Assembly (NCBI GenBank): GCA_002449665.1
Contig: DJXH01000046.1
Coordinates: 1-23,133, forward strand
Direction of reading: 5' to 3'
DNA from: Bacteroidales bacterium UBA7009
GTDB lineage: Bacteria; Bacteroidota; Bacteroidia; Bacteroidales; Paludibacteraceae
DNA length: 23,133 nt
Shown: positions 15,150-22,333 of the stretch, one piece after another
Layout of the letters: each line of letters begins with the position of its first letter
How positions within the stretch are numbered: the stretch's first letter is position 1
Translations under genes and position numbers: made by a program
The notes under the pieces: model-generated
Databases searched by the model: none
Told to the model about the DNA's origin: nothing
The model's input: only the letters and a program-made list of their open reading frames with translations

Positions 15150-15724
15150 GCAAACAACGGTCTTATATATGTCTCTTTCTGTCGGTTATAGTGAGTGCCG
15201 TCCTGCTTTTCCCCTCTTGCGCTTCGCAGAAGACCGTTCAGCGTAAGTCTGCCTACCATACTGCTCACGTCAAAAAAGCAATGGTTACGATAGACATTGA
15301 CGGCAAACGATATAACACTACGGGGCAAATGCAGACCGTCAAGGACTCCGTTACCCTCATCAGCATTCAGCCCATAGCAGGCGTGGAGATGTTTCAGATT
15401 CGCGCCGAGCAGGATAGCATCACTGTGATTGACCGTATGCAGAAACGCTATACCGCCTCCGCCTATAAGGATGTAAACCGCTATGTCAAACCCTCTTTCA
15501 AGTATAAGGACTTTCAGGCTTTGGCAGCCGGCGAACACCTGCGGGCAGGTGAGATGACGGCAACGAAAGAGTATATATGCGTCGGACATAAAGTGGTGAT
15601 TACCATTACTTATCCCACTATTGCCTACGACGAGCAGATGAGGCTCCGCCCCGAGCGTACCGGCGGCTATGTGTATATAGATGCCTCGTTGATTCTTGAG
15701 CAGTTGGCTGCCACGCATAGATAA
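15146..15724 (+). CDS. DUF4292 family lipoprotein (LolA/LolB-like fold expected)
   Basis: The 192-residue protein has a lipoprotein signal ending LLFPSC, with the lipid anchor at Cys25. The mature part is beta-rich: KKAMVTIDIDGKRYNTTGQM, VTLISIQPIAGVEMFQIRAE, DSITVIDRMQKRYTAS. It resembles the curved beta-sheet of LolA/LolB lipoprotein carriers and the Bacteroidota DUF4292 family. It seems shorter than the roughly 250 residues I remember for many DUF4292 proteins. It overlaps the TPR gene by an ATGA and is 17 nt before the EnvC-like gene. A role in outer-membrane or lipoprotein maintenance is plausible but inferred. Confidence 0.75.
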   Translation: MSKQRSYICLFLSVIVSAVLLFPSCASQKTVQRKSAYHTAHVKKAMVTIDIDGKRYNTTGQMQTVKDSVTLISIQPIAGVEMFQIRAEQDSITVIDRMQKRYTASAYKDVNRYVKPSFKYKDFQALAAGEHLRAGEMTATKEYICVGHKVVITITYPTIAYDEQMRLRPERTGGYVYIDASLILEQLAATHR

Positions 15725-15741
15725 AAACAATAAGCAACACT

Positions 15742-16908
15742 ATGAAACACTACTTTATTATATTATTCTGTATATTGTTTTCTCTCCCGCTTTTGGCGGA
15801 CAATATCACTACCTTGCAGCGTGAGCAGGAACGCATTCAGCAGCAACTGCAAGAGACCAACAATATGCTCAAGCAGACACAGAAAAACGAGAAAGCGACC
15901 GTAAACAAACTCAACATACTGAACAACAATATCAAAGAGCGTAAAAAACTAATACGCAGCATCAATGGCGAAATATCTTCTCTCGACTCGCAGATGGCTG
16001 ACCTCTCCGCTCGCAACAAAGAGTTGTCGCGCCGGTTGGTCGAACTGCAAGACGAATATGCACGCCTTGTCCGTGAAACGCACTTCGCCGCCGTCGGACT
16101 TTCGCCGCTGAAGTTCGTCCTCTCCGCCGACAGTTTCCGACAAATGGTAAGGCGTATGAGGTATATGCGCACTTTTATGCAGTACCGCCGCAAGCAAGCC
16201 GAAGAGATAGCACAAACGCAGGCTGACATCGAAATACAAAACGACCTGCTCAACACCTCCCGCCGCGAAAGGGAAAAAGCACTGCAAAAGCAGAAACGCG
16301 AACAGGAAAACCTCAGTCGCGATGAACGCAAACAGCAGAAAATGCTCAAAGAACTCAAAAACCAAGAGAAAAAACTGATAGCACAACAGAAGAAACAACA
16401 GAAAAAAGCCGACGAACTCAACCGTAAGATAGACGAACTTGTAAGAAAACAAACATCCACCACTTCCACCCTCACCAAGGAGCAGCAACTCATCGCAGGC
16501 GGCTTTGAAGCCAACAAGGGCAGGCTGCCGTGGCCCGTGGAAAAAGGTTTTATAAGCGGCTATTTCGGTACGTACCAACACCCTGTGTATGAACACGTAA
16601 CGGTTAATAACAAAGGTATATACATCCAGACGACACAAGGCAGCGATGCACGTGCCGTGTTTGAAGGCGAGGTAACGAGTTGTATCGTACTTGGCAACAA
16701 CTATGCCGTCATAGTTCAGCACGGAAACTACCGCACCGTCTATAGTAACCTCAAGTCGCTCAGTGTCAAGCAGGGAGACAAGGTAAAAGCCAAACAGACA
16801 ATAGGCAGAATAATGACACAGGCAGACGAGGACAACAAGACCGAACTCTATTTCCAAGTCTATAAAGACCGCACCTTGCTCAACCCTTCACAGTGGCTCG
16901 CAAAATAA
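15742..16908 (+). CDS. EnvC-like murein hydrolase activator with degenerate M23 (LytM) domain
   Basis: The 388-residue protein has a signal peptide (1-19), a long coiled coil (about 22-245, two blocks broken near 112-135) and a C-terminal M23/LytM domain (about 262-388). In active M23 enzymes zinc ligands sit in HxxxD and HxH motifs. Here the usual YAHL reads YSNL (334-337), and the HxHFE position reads ELYFQVY (368-374), so the histidines are gone. This matches EnvC and other non-catalytic LytM proteins that switch on amidases at the division site. The likely location is the periplasm. It lies between the DUF4292 lipoprotein and the FKBP lipoprotein genes with gaps of 17-18 nt. Confidence 0.9.
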   Translation: MKHYFIILFCILFSLPLLADNITTLQREQERIQQQLQETNNMLKQTQKNEKATVNKLNILNNNIKERKKLIRSINGEISSLDSQMADLSARNKELSRRLVELQDEYARLVRETHFAAVGLSPLKFVLSADSFRQMVRRMRYMRTFMQYRRKQAEEIAQTQADIEIQNDLLNTSRREREKALQKQKREQENLSRDERKQQKMLKELKNQEKKLIAQQKKQQKKADELNRKIDELVRKQTSTTSTLTKEQQLIAGGFEANKGRLPWPVEKGFISGYFGTYQHPVYEHVTVNNKGIYIQTTQGSDARAVFEGEVTSCIVLGNNYAVIVQHGNYRTVYSNLKSLSVKQGDKVKAKQTIGRIMTQADEDNKTELYFQVYKDRTLLNPSQWLAK

Positions 16909-16926
16909 CGAAAACAATCATATACA

Positions 16927-17403
16927 ATGAAACAGAATATAAAAATCCTACCTCTCCTGCTTGTCTTTTTGGCACTCGCTCTCGCAGGCTGCAAGAAAGA
17001 TAATTGGATAGACTGGAAAGTGCAAAACGAAGCGTGGCTTAACCGCAACAAGACGGCTGAAGGAGTAATCACCACCCCTACCGGACTGCAATATAAAGTC
17101 ATACGCCAAGGTATCAACAGCATCAAACCCGATGACCTGAAGTCGGTTACGGTCAACTATACCGCAAGCCTTATAACCGGCTTTGTCTTTGAAGAAGGTA
17201 CTGATGCCGACTTCGCCGTGAGCGACCTTATAAGCGGTGTGGCAGAAGGACTAAAGAAAATGAACCTCTCGGGACACTATATCCTCTATATCCCAGCCGA
17301 CCTCGGTTATGGCAAAGACGAGAAGGGAGCAAAAGGCAGTTCGTCCTATATCCCGCCATACTCCACGCTTATCTTCGATATAGAACTGACGGATGTCTAT
17401 TAA
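16927..17403 (+). CDS. FKBP-type peptidyl-prolyl cis-trans isomerase lipoprotein
   Basis: The 158-residue protein has a lipoprotein signal with the box LALAGC, lipidated at Cys22. It carries a single FKBP domain from about residue 48 to 157, with VTVNYTASL, AEGLKKMNLSGHYILYIP, DLGYGK and IPPYSTLIFDIELTDV. Compared with FKBP12, the conserved tryptophan in the pocket is replaced by valine (ISGVAEGL) and the FD pair by FE. Isomerase activity may therefore be weak and chaperone function more likely. It should fold periplasmic or outer-membrane proteins. The neighbours are the EnvC-like and Rieske-like genes, each 18 nt away. Confidence 0.9.
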   Translation: MKQNIKILPLLLVFLALALAGCKKDNWIDWKVQNEAWLNRNKTAEGVITTPTGLQYKVIRQGINSIKPDDLKSVTVNYTASLITGFVFEEGTDADFAVSDLISGVAEGLKKMNLSGHYILYIPADLGYGKDEKGAKGSSSYIPPYSTLIFDIELTDVY

Positions 17404-17421
17404 CCTCTCAACAGGCGTTTT

Positions 17422-17868
17422 ATGCCGCGGCGCAAGACCTTCATATTAACCCTTCTTCTTGTCCTCTTCTCCGCCTGCGAGAACACGCAGAGGTGCGATG
17501 TGCCGTCATATCCGGTTATGTTCACGATGAACATACTCTCCGAGTACCCGCATTTCGTCCCCGACAACGGCTACCAGACCCTTACCTTCACCCAAAAACG
17601 CTATGCGCGCGACCTTATAGGTTATGCCGGACTGTTGGTCTGGGTGGATATGGAAGGTAAGTATAATGCCTGCGACATGTGTTGCCCGCATTGCCTTGAC
17701 CCTCAAAATCCCGTTTATGTGGATGGTATATGGGCTGTATGTCCTGCCTGCGATGAGCATTTTGACCTCAGTTACGGTCTCGCCATACCCACCAAAGGCG
17801 TTACGCGGCAGGCTCTCAGGCGGTTCTCCGTTATCAATAGAGGCGGTACACTTACAATAAGAAACTGA
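17422..17868 (+). CDS. Small Rieske-fold or zinc-ribbon-like lipoprotein
   Basis: This 148-residue protein has a lipoprotein signal (TLLLVLFSAC, Cys19). The mature part opens with beta strands (VMFTMNILSEYPHFVPDNGY). A Cys-rich segment follows, with CDMCCPHC at 84-91 and CPACDEHFDL at 107-116. Cys88-Pro-His90, then 16 residues, then Cys107 fits the Rieske pattern CxH-x(15-17)-C, but the fourth ligand position is Cys110 instead of His. The same residues also form two CPxC knuckles like a zinc ribbon. Loops after it (YGLAIPTKGVTRQALRRFSV) align with the proline loop of Rieske domains. I do not know a named family member. It sits 1 nt before the AddA-like gene. Confidence 0.7.
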   Translation: MPRRKTFILTLLLVLFSACENTQRCDVPSYPVMFTMNILSEYPHFVPDNGYQTLTFTQKRYARDLIGYAGLLVWVDMEGKYNACDMCCPHCLDPQNPVYVDGIWAVCPACDEHFDLSYGLAIPTKGVTRQALRRFSVINRGGTLTIRN

Positions 17869-17869
17869 T

Positions 17870-20734
17870 ATGCTTGATATCTACAAGGCTTCTGCCGGCT
17901 CCGGCAAGACATTCACACTCGCATACGAGTACATACGTATGATGCTCGGCGATTTTGTTGCCGACTCCCGCTCCGGCTCTATGCCGCATACGCATATCCT
18001 CGCCGTTACTTTCACCAAAAAAGCCACGGCGGAGATGAAAAGGCGTATCTTGCAAGAACTTTACCTCCTCTCTCGTCCCGATGAGAAAAGCGACTACCTG
18101 CCTCTCCTGCTCGCCGACAAAACTCTCTTTCTCTCCGAAGATGAGATAAGACAACGCGCCGCCGTCCTTCTCAAAGCCGTACTCCAAGACTACTCTTCGT
18201 TTAACGTCTCTACCATCGACGGCTTCTTTCAGCAGGTAGTGAGGCGATTTGCACGCGAGATGGGACTGCCTGCCACCTATGACCTCCGCCTTGACGGAGA
18301 GGAGGTGATAGCAATGGCTATAGACAGCCTTATGAAAAAAGTGCGCGAAAACGCCGACACCGACCAAGTGGGCGAATGGCTCAAGCAGTTCGCTGTCAAT
18401 AATATACAGGACAACAAACGATGGAATACCAAAGAACCCATAGAGGCTCTCTCCAAACAACTGCTGCAAGAAAAACTGCAAAAAATGCTGCCAGAACTGC
18501 GCGACTTCTACGGCAACAAAGACACCATCAATGACTACCGGTCTAAACTATTGGATATTGTCAGCGACTATGAACGGCTTAACGGCGTAAACAAAGGTAC
18601 CACCAAAGCCAAAAATATTCCCGACGAACTGCGCATATACCTTACTGCCAAGCATATACTTGACAATCTTTATCCCCTCGGCGTGTTACAGGACGTGGCA
18701 AGTGAGGTGGAGCAGACCAACCGCGAACTTAACCGCCTGCCCATTCACGAAATCAATCCTATGCTCACGTGGCTCATTGACAACGCCGAAGCACCGTTCA
18801 TTTACGAAAAACTCGGACAGTGGCTCCACCACTATATGATTGACGAGTTTCAGGACACAAGTACGCTGCAGTGGGCGAACTTCAAGCCGCTCATAAAAGA
18901 GGCGGAGGCACAAGACCGGCAAAACCTCATAGTGGGCGACATTAAACAGAGTATCTATCGCTGGCGCAACAGCAATTGGCGTTTGCTCGAAGGCGCAGCC
19001 GCCGAGTTCGCCAATACACGCCAACCGCCTATGAAACGCAACTTCCGCAGCAGCAAGACTCTCGTTGGTTTCAACAACGAGTTCTTCTCTCGCTACCGCG
19101 ATTTTGTGGCAGATAAACTTGACAAAACATACCCCGCCGATCCACAACTTGCAGCACAAGTCCGCTCCATCTATGCCGACGAACGCCTGCGCCAGCAGCC
19201 GGTCAAGGACTTTGAAGGGTATATCAGCGCTCGTTTCTTCGAGGGCTCTGCCGATGAGGTGAGAGAGCAGTGTATAGAGGCTATATGCCCTGTGCTTGAA
19301 GATATACGGCAGCGCGGCGGCAGACTGTGTAATGTCGCTATACTCGTAAGGAGAAAAGAAGAGATACGACGCGTGGCACAAGTCCTCTCCGAGAGAGGGT
19401 ATAAAGTGCAGTCTGCCGAAGGTCTGTTGATAGACAATCACCCCGCCGTCAAGTCGGCTATACACCTGCTGCATACAGTTACGGACAGCAACTATGCCGC
19501 CGCCGGTTCGGTAGAGCAGTGGGAGATGAACAGCGTTCTGCCTCATCCCCTCACAGATGAGCAAAGAGAGTACCTCGCCTCGCTAAAAGGCAAACCGCTG
19601 TATGACATATTGCTGTCCGTCATAGAGGAGTTCTTATTACGTGACATTGCGGGCGCAGATGCTTACCTTACCTGCCTTCTTGATGCCGCTTACCACTTTA
19701 TCCAAACACGCACAGCCGACACTGCCGCTTTCTTGGAGTATTGGGACAGATATCGAAGCAAACTCTCCGTCCCTGCCGCCGCATCGGAAGATACTCTGCA
19801 AGTCCTCACCGTCCACTCCTCCAAAGGCCTTGAGTATGATGTCGTTATCTTGCCTTTCTTCTCTTGGAAACTAAGCGAAATAAAAGCCGGTACACTCCTT
19901 TGGTGCCGCCCTACTGAGCCGCCGTTTGATGCCTTGCCGTTAGTGCCGATGGCTGCTTCGTCCAAACTTGAAAACACGCTGTTCTACAACGAATACCGCG
20001 AGGAGATACAAAACCAATATATAGACAATCTGAATATCTCTTATGTTGCCCTCACACGTGCCAAACGCGAAATGTATATCTTCGCCCCGAAGCCCAAAAC
20101 GACCCAAGAGGGCATATCCGTGCAAAATGTGGGACACCTTATTTATTACTTATATTCCGACTACATACAAGACTCTGCTTTCTCTGTCGGTTCGCGCCTT
20201 CCCCTGCCGGTGGCGAAGAAGGAAATAACCGATACCGTCCTTGACCATAAGTATGTCTATCAGAACATTTCGTCCCGTCTTCATCTGCGCCGCCACCAGA
20301 CTGAAGCTACCGACTTCGGTACGCGTATGCACGACTGGCTCGGCCGTATAACGACTTTCGCCGACACCGATAGTGCACTTCTCGATATGCTGCGCGAAGG
20401 TGCGGTAAGAGAAGACCAAGTACCCGAAATGAAGCAGACGATGCAGCGGTTCCAAGCCCTCGTGGCGGGTACCAACTGGTTTGACGGCTCTAAAACGCTT
20501 GTGCTTGAAAACGATATTCTCACTCCCTCGGGACTGACCTATCGCCCTGACCGTGTGGTGATTGACGGACACAAAGCGCAGGTCATTGACTATAAGTTCG
20601 GCGAAGAACATAAGCGCGAATACCACGAACAGGTGCGACTTTATATGTCCTTGCTCTCTCGTATGGGCTATGAGGCGGAAGGTCGATTGGTTTATGTATT
20701 ACAAGACAGAATAGAAAAAGTAGAAAACAGATGA
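17870..20734 (+). CDS. addA: AddA/RecB-like UvrD-family helicase with C-terminal RecB nuclease domain
   Basis: This ATP-dependent helicase-nuclease subunit processes double-strand breaks. It has 954 residues. The UvrD motifs are in order: Walker A ASAGSGKTF (7-15), Ia FTKKATAEMKRRI, II DEFQDTSTLQW (325-335), III VGDIKQSIYRWR (355-366), IV NFRSS, V LTVHSSKGLEYD (near 646) and VI YVALTRAKREMY (near 724). The C-terminal nuclease has RPDRVV and VIDYKFG (near 906), the RecB-type D..ExK-like core, followed by EYHEQVRLYMSLL. The usual AddB partner is not next to it. It overlaps rimM by 4 nt. It is somewhat shorter than the 1,050-plus residues I recall for relatives. Confidence 0.9.
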   Translation: MLDIYKASAGSGKTFTLAYEYIRMMLGDFVADSRSGSMPHTHILAVTFTKKATAEMKRRILQELYLLSRPDEKSDYLPLLLADKTLFLSEDEIRQRAAVLLKAVLQDYSSFNVSTIDGFFQQVVRRFAREMGLPATYDLRLDGEEVIAMAIDSLMKKVRENADTDQVGEWLKQFAVNNIQDNKRWNTKEPIEALSKQLLQEKLQKMLPELRDFYGNKDTINDYRSKLLDIVSDYERLNGVNKGTTKAKNIPDELRIYLTAKHILDNLYPLGVLQDVASEVEQTNRELNRLPIHEINPMLTWLIDNAEAPFIYEKLGQWLHHYMIDEFQDTSTLQWANFKPLIKEAEAQDRQNLIVGDIKQSIYRWRNSNWRLLEGAAAEFANTRQPPMKRNFRSSKTLVGFNNEFFSRYRDFVADKLDKTYPADPQLAAQVRSIYADERLRQQPVKDFEGYISARFFEGSADEVREQCIEAICPVLEDIRQRGGRLCNVAILVRRKEEIRRVAQVLSERGYKVQSAEGLLIDNHPAVKSAIHLLHTVTDSNYAAAGSVEQWEMNSVLPHPLTDEQREYLASLKGKPLYDILLSVIEEFLLRDIAGADAYLTCLLDAAYHFIQTRTADTAAFLEYWDRYRSKLSVPAAASEDTLQVLTVHSSKGLEYDVVILPFFSWKLSEIKAGTLLWCRPTEPPFDALPLVPMAASSKLENTLFYNEYREEIQNQYIDNLNISYVALTRAKREMYIFAPKPKTTQEGISVQNVGHLIYYLYSDYIQDSAFSVGSRLPLPVAKKEITDTVLDHKYVYQNISSRLHLRRHQTEATDFGTRMHDWLGRITTFADTDSALLDMLREGAVREDQVPEMKQTMQRFQALVAGTNWFDGSKTLVLENDILTPSGLTYRPDRVVIDGHKAQVIDYKFGEEHKREYHEQVRLYMSLLSRMGYEAEGRLVYVLQDRIEKVENR

Positions 20735-21237
20735 TACTCGTAGAAGATACTTTACTCGTTGGTGTTATCACTCGTGGCAGAGGAACAGGCGGCGATGTGC
20801 AATGTCTTCTCTCCGGCAGCGTTTGGGAGAGAGCGGATAAGGCGGAGTTTGTTCTGCTTAACCTGCAAAATATCCTCGTCCCGTTCCGCGTTGAAGATTG
20901 GTGGTACAAGAACAACGAGACCGTTGTTTTTCACCTCAAAGGCATAGACTCCGAGCGACAGTCAACGCCGCTACTCGGTGCACAAGTGAGAGTGCTGAAA
21001 ACAGATGTAACCGCAGATGAAGGTGAAGATACCTTGCTTACTTGGCAAGACCTTGTCGGATATTCCATTGCCGATGCCGACGATAATGATGCAGGCACAA
21101 TAGTGTCGGTTGACGAAACGACTGCCAACATCCTTGCCTTGACGGATAAAGGGCTGTATTTCCCTCTGCACGAAGACCTGATTGCGCTTTTAGATACGGA
21201 AAACCGACACATCAAAATAAATATGACAGGCGTATGA
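20731..21237 (+). CDS. rimM: Ribosome maturation factor RimM
   Basis: RimM helps assemble the 30S head around uS19. This 168-residue protein fits the family length. The N-terminal domain begins VGVITRGRGTGGDVQCLL and includes ILVPFRVEDWW and VVFHLKGIDS. A linker leads to a PRC-barrel C-terminal domain: TWQDLVGYSIADADDNDAGTI, then ILALTDKGLYFPLHEDLI and IKINMTGV. The usual KPHG near the N-terminus reads TRGRG, a mild departure. The ATG overlaps the addA-like stop (ATGA) and its own stop overlaps the methyltransferase start (ATGA), so the three are translationally coupled. Confidence 0.85.
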   Translation: MILVEDTLLVGVITRGRGTGGDVQCLLSGSVWERADKAEFVLLNLQNILVPFRVEDWWYKNNETVVFHLKGIDSERQSTPLLGAQVRVLKTDVTADEGEDTLLTWQDLVGYSIADADDNDAGTIVSVDETTANILALTDKGLYFPLHEDLIALLDTENRHIKINMTGV

Positions 21238-21806
21238 AAAAACTGACAATCAGCGAAATGAATCGTATCTCCGTAGCAGAGTATCACGCTGCCGACAAAC
21301 TGCCGCTTGTTGTCGTCTTGGATAATGTGCGCAGTCAGCATAACATCGGTGCCGTTTTCCGTACTGCAGATGCTTTTCGTCTTGAGCGCGTATGCCTATG
21401 CGGTATCAGTTGCTGTCCGCCCAACCGCGAGATTCACAAGACAGCCCTCGGAGCCGAAGAGTCGGTCAGTTGGACCTACTGCGAGGACACCATGAAGGCA
21501 CTGCACAACCTCAAAGAACAAGGATATAAAGTCTATGCCGTGGAGCAGGCAGAGGGGAGTATGACCCTCGCCGAATCCGTGCAGATGCTCGAAAAACAAG
21601 TTGCAGAACATACGCAAAGCCCACTTGCCATCGTCTTGGGACACGAGGTCTTCGGAGTCCGGCAAGAAGTGGTGGATGCAGCCGACGGATGTATAGAAAT
21701 ACCGCAGTACGGCACCAAACATTCTCTTAACGTGAGCGTTACTGCCGGTATAGTAATATACTCTTTGGCTCAACCGCTACTCAAAATTTTGAATAATAAA
21801 AAATAA
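21234..21806 (+). CDS. TrmH/SpoU-family RNA 2'-O-methyltransferase
   Basis: The 190-residue protein is a knotted SPOUT methyltransferase using S-adenosylmethionine. Motif 1 is NVRSQHNIGAVFRTADAF (31-48) with the catalytic arginine. Motif 2 is LAIVLGHEVFGV (131-142), and motif 3 is CIEIPQYGTKHSLNVSVTAG (153-172), which forms the trefoil knot. The target, tRNA or rRNA, cannot be read from the sequence. It lacks the N-terminal substrate-binding extension of RlmB-type enzymes. It is coupled to rimM by a 4-nt overlap, an association that fits RNA maturation. Its final codons overlap the -33 box of the next promoter. Confidence 0.93.
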   Translation: MKKLTISEMNRISVAEYHAADKLPLVVVLDNVRSQHNIGAVFRTADAFRLERVCLCGISCCPPNREIHKTALGAEESVSWTYCEDTMKALHNLKEQGYKVYAVEQAEGSMTLAESVQMLEKQVAEHTQSPLAIVLGHEVFGVRQEVVDAADGCIEIPQYGTKHSLNVSVTAGIVIYSLAQPLLKILNNKK

Positions 21807-21818
21807 TTACTACCTTTG
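21788..21818 (+). promoter_or_regulatory. Promoter of the yqeY-like gene
   Basis: TTTG (21788-21791) and TACCTTTG (21811-21818) are 19 nt apart, matching the Bacteroidota -33/-7 elements. The upstream box lies inside the last codons of the methyltransferase gene. Transcription should start near 21825, giving about a 21-nt leader to the ATG at 21846. Confidence 0.8.
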
Positions 21819-21845
21819 TGCGCTAATTATAAAATACTTAAATAT

Positions 21846-22295
21846 ATGACACTGTTTGACCAAATAAGCGAGGACATCAAAAAAGCGATGCTCGCTAAAG
21901 ATAAGACCGCACTTGATGCACTGCGCGGCGTAAAAAAAGAGTTTCTTGAAGCCAAAACAGCCCCGGGAAGCGATGGCGAACTGAAAGACGAAAAAGCATT
22001 GCAGATCCTGCAAAAACTTGTAAAACAACGTAAAGAGTCGGCGCAGATGTACACCGATGCCGGTCGCCCCGAACTTGCCGAGGAAGAACTTTCACAATGC
22101 AAAATCATTGAGCAGTACCTGCCCGCTATGATGAGTGATGATGAACTCAAAACGGCTCTGCAGCAGATTATTGCCGAGGTAGGCGCAACCACAATGCAAG
22201 ACATGGGCAAGGTAATGGGACGTGCCACTAAGCAACTCGCAGGCAAAGCCGAAGGCAGCCGTATCAACCAAATGGTAAGACAAATGCTGCAATAA
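21846..22295 (+). CDS. GatB/YqeY domain protein
   Basis: The 149-residue cytoplasmic protein begins MTLFDQISEDIKKAMLAKDK, with the YqeY signature VKQRKESAQMYTDAGRPELA and then EEELSQCKIIEQYLPAMMSD. The end MGKVMGRATKQLAGKAEGSR is typical. The domain resembles the helical tail of the GatB subunit of tRNA amidotransferase, but the role of stand-alone YqeY proteins is unclear; tRNA-related function is inferred. An in-frame TTG at 21816 is rejected because it lies inside the -7 element and the ATG at 21846 fits the family N-terminus. It is 38 nt upstream of glyS, so the two may be co-transcribed. Confidence 0.93.
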   Translation: MTLFDQISEDIKKAMLAKDKTALDALRGVKKEFLEAKTAPGSDGELKDEKALQILQKLVKQRKESAQMYTDAGRPELAEEELSQCKIIEQYLPAMMSDDELKTALQQIIAEVGATTMQDMGKVMGRATKQLAGKAEGSRINQMVRQMLQ

Positions 22296-22333
22296 ACAAC
22301 TGACTGATAATAGTATAAGACTATAATACAACT

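Noticed and set aside
15949..16857. 302-codon minus-strand open frame opposite the EnvC-like gene
   Set aside because: Its hydrophobic composition is the reverse reading of Glu/Lys/Gln-rich coiled-coil codons. It matches no known family.
21816..21845. Upstream TTG start for the YqeY-like protein
   Set aside because: The TTG is inside the TACCTTTG -7 box. The ATG at 21846 gives the normal family N-terminus.
22310..22324. 5-bp inverted repeat ATAGT/ACTAT upstream of glyS
   Set aside because: It is short, AT-rich and within chance expectation. I see no T-box or promoter features around it.
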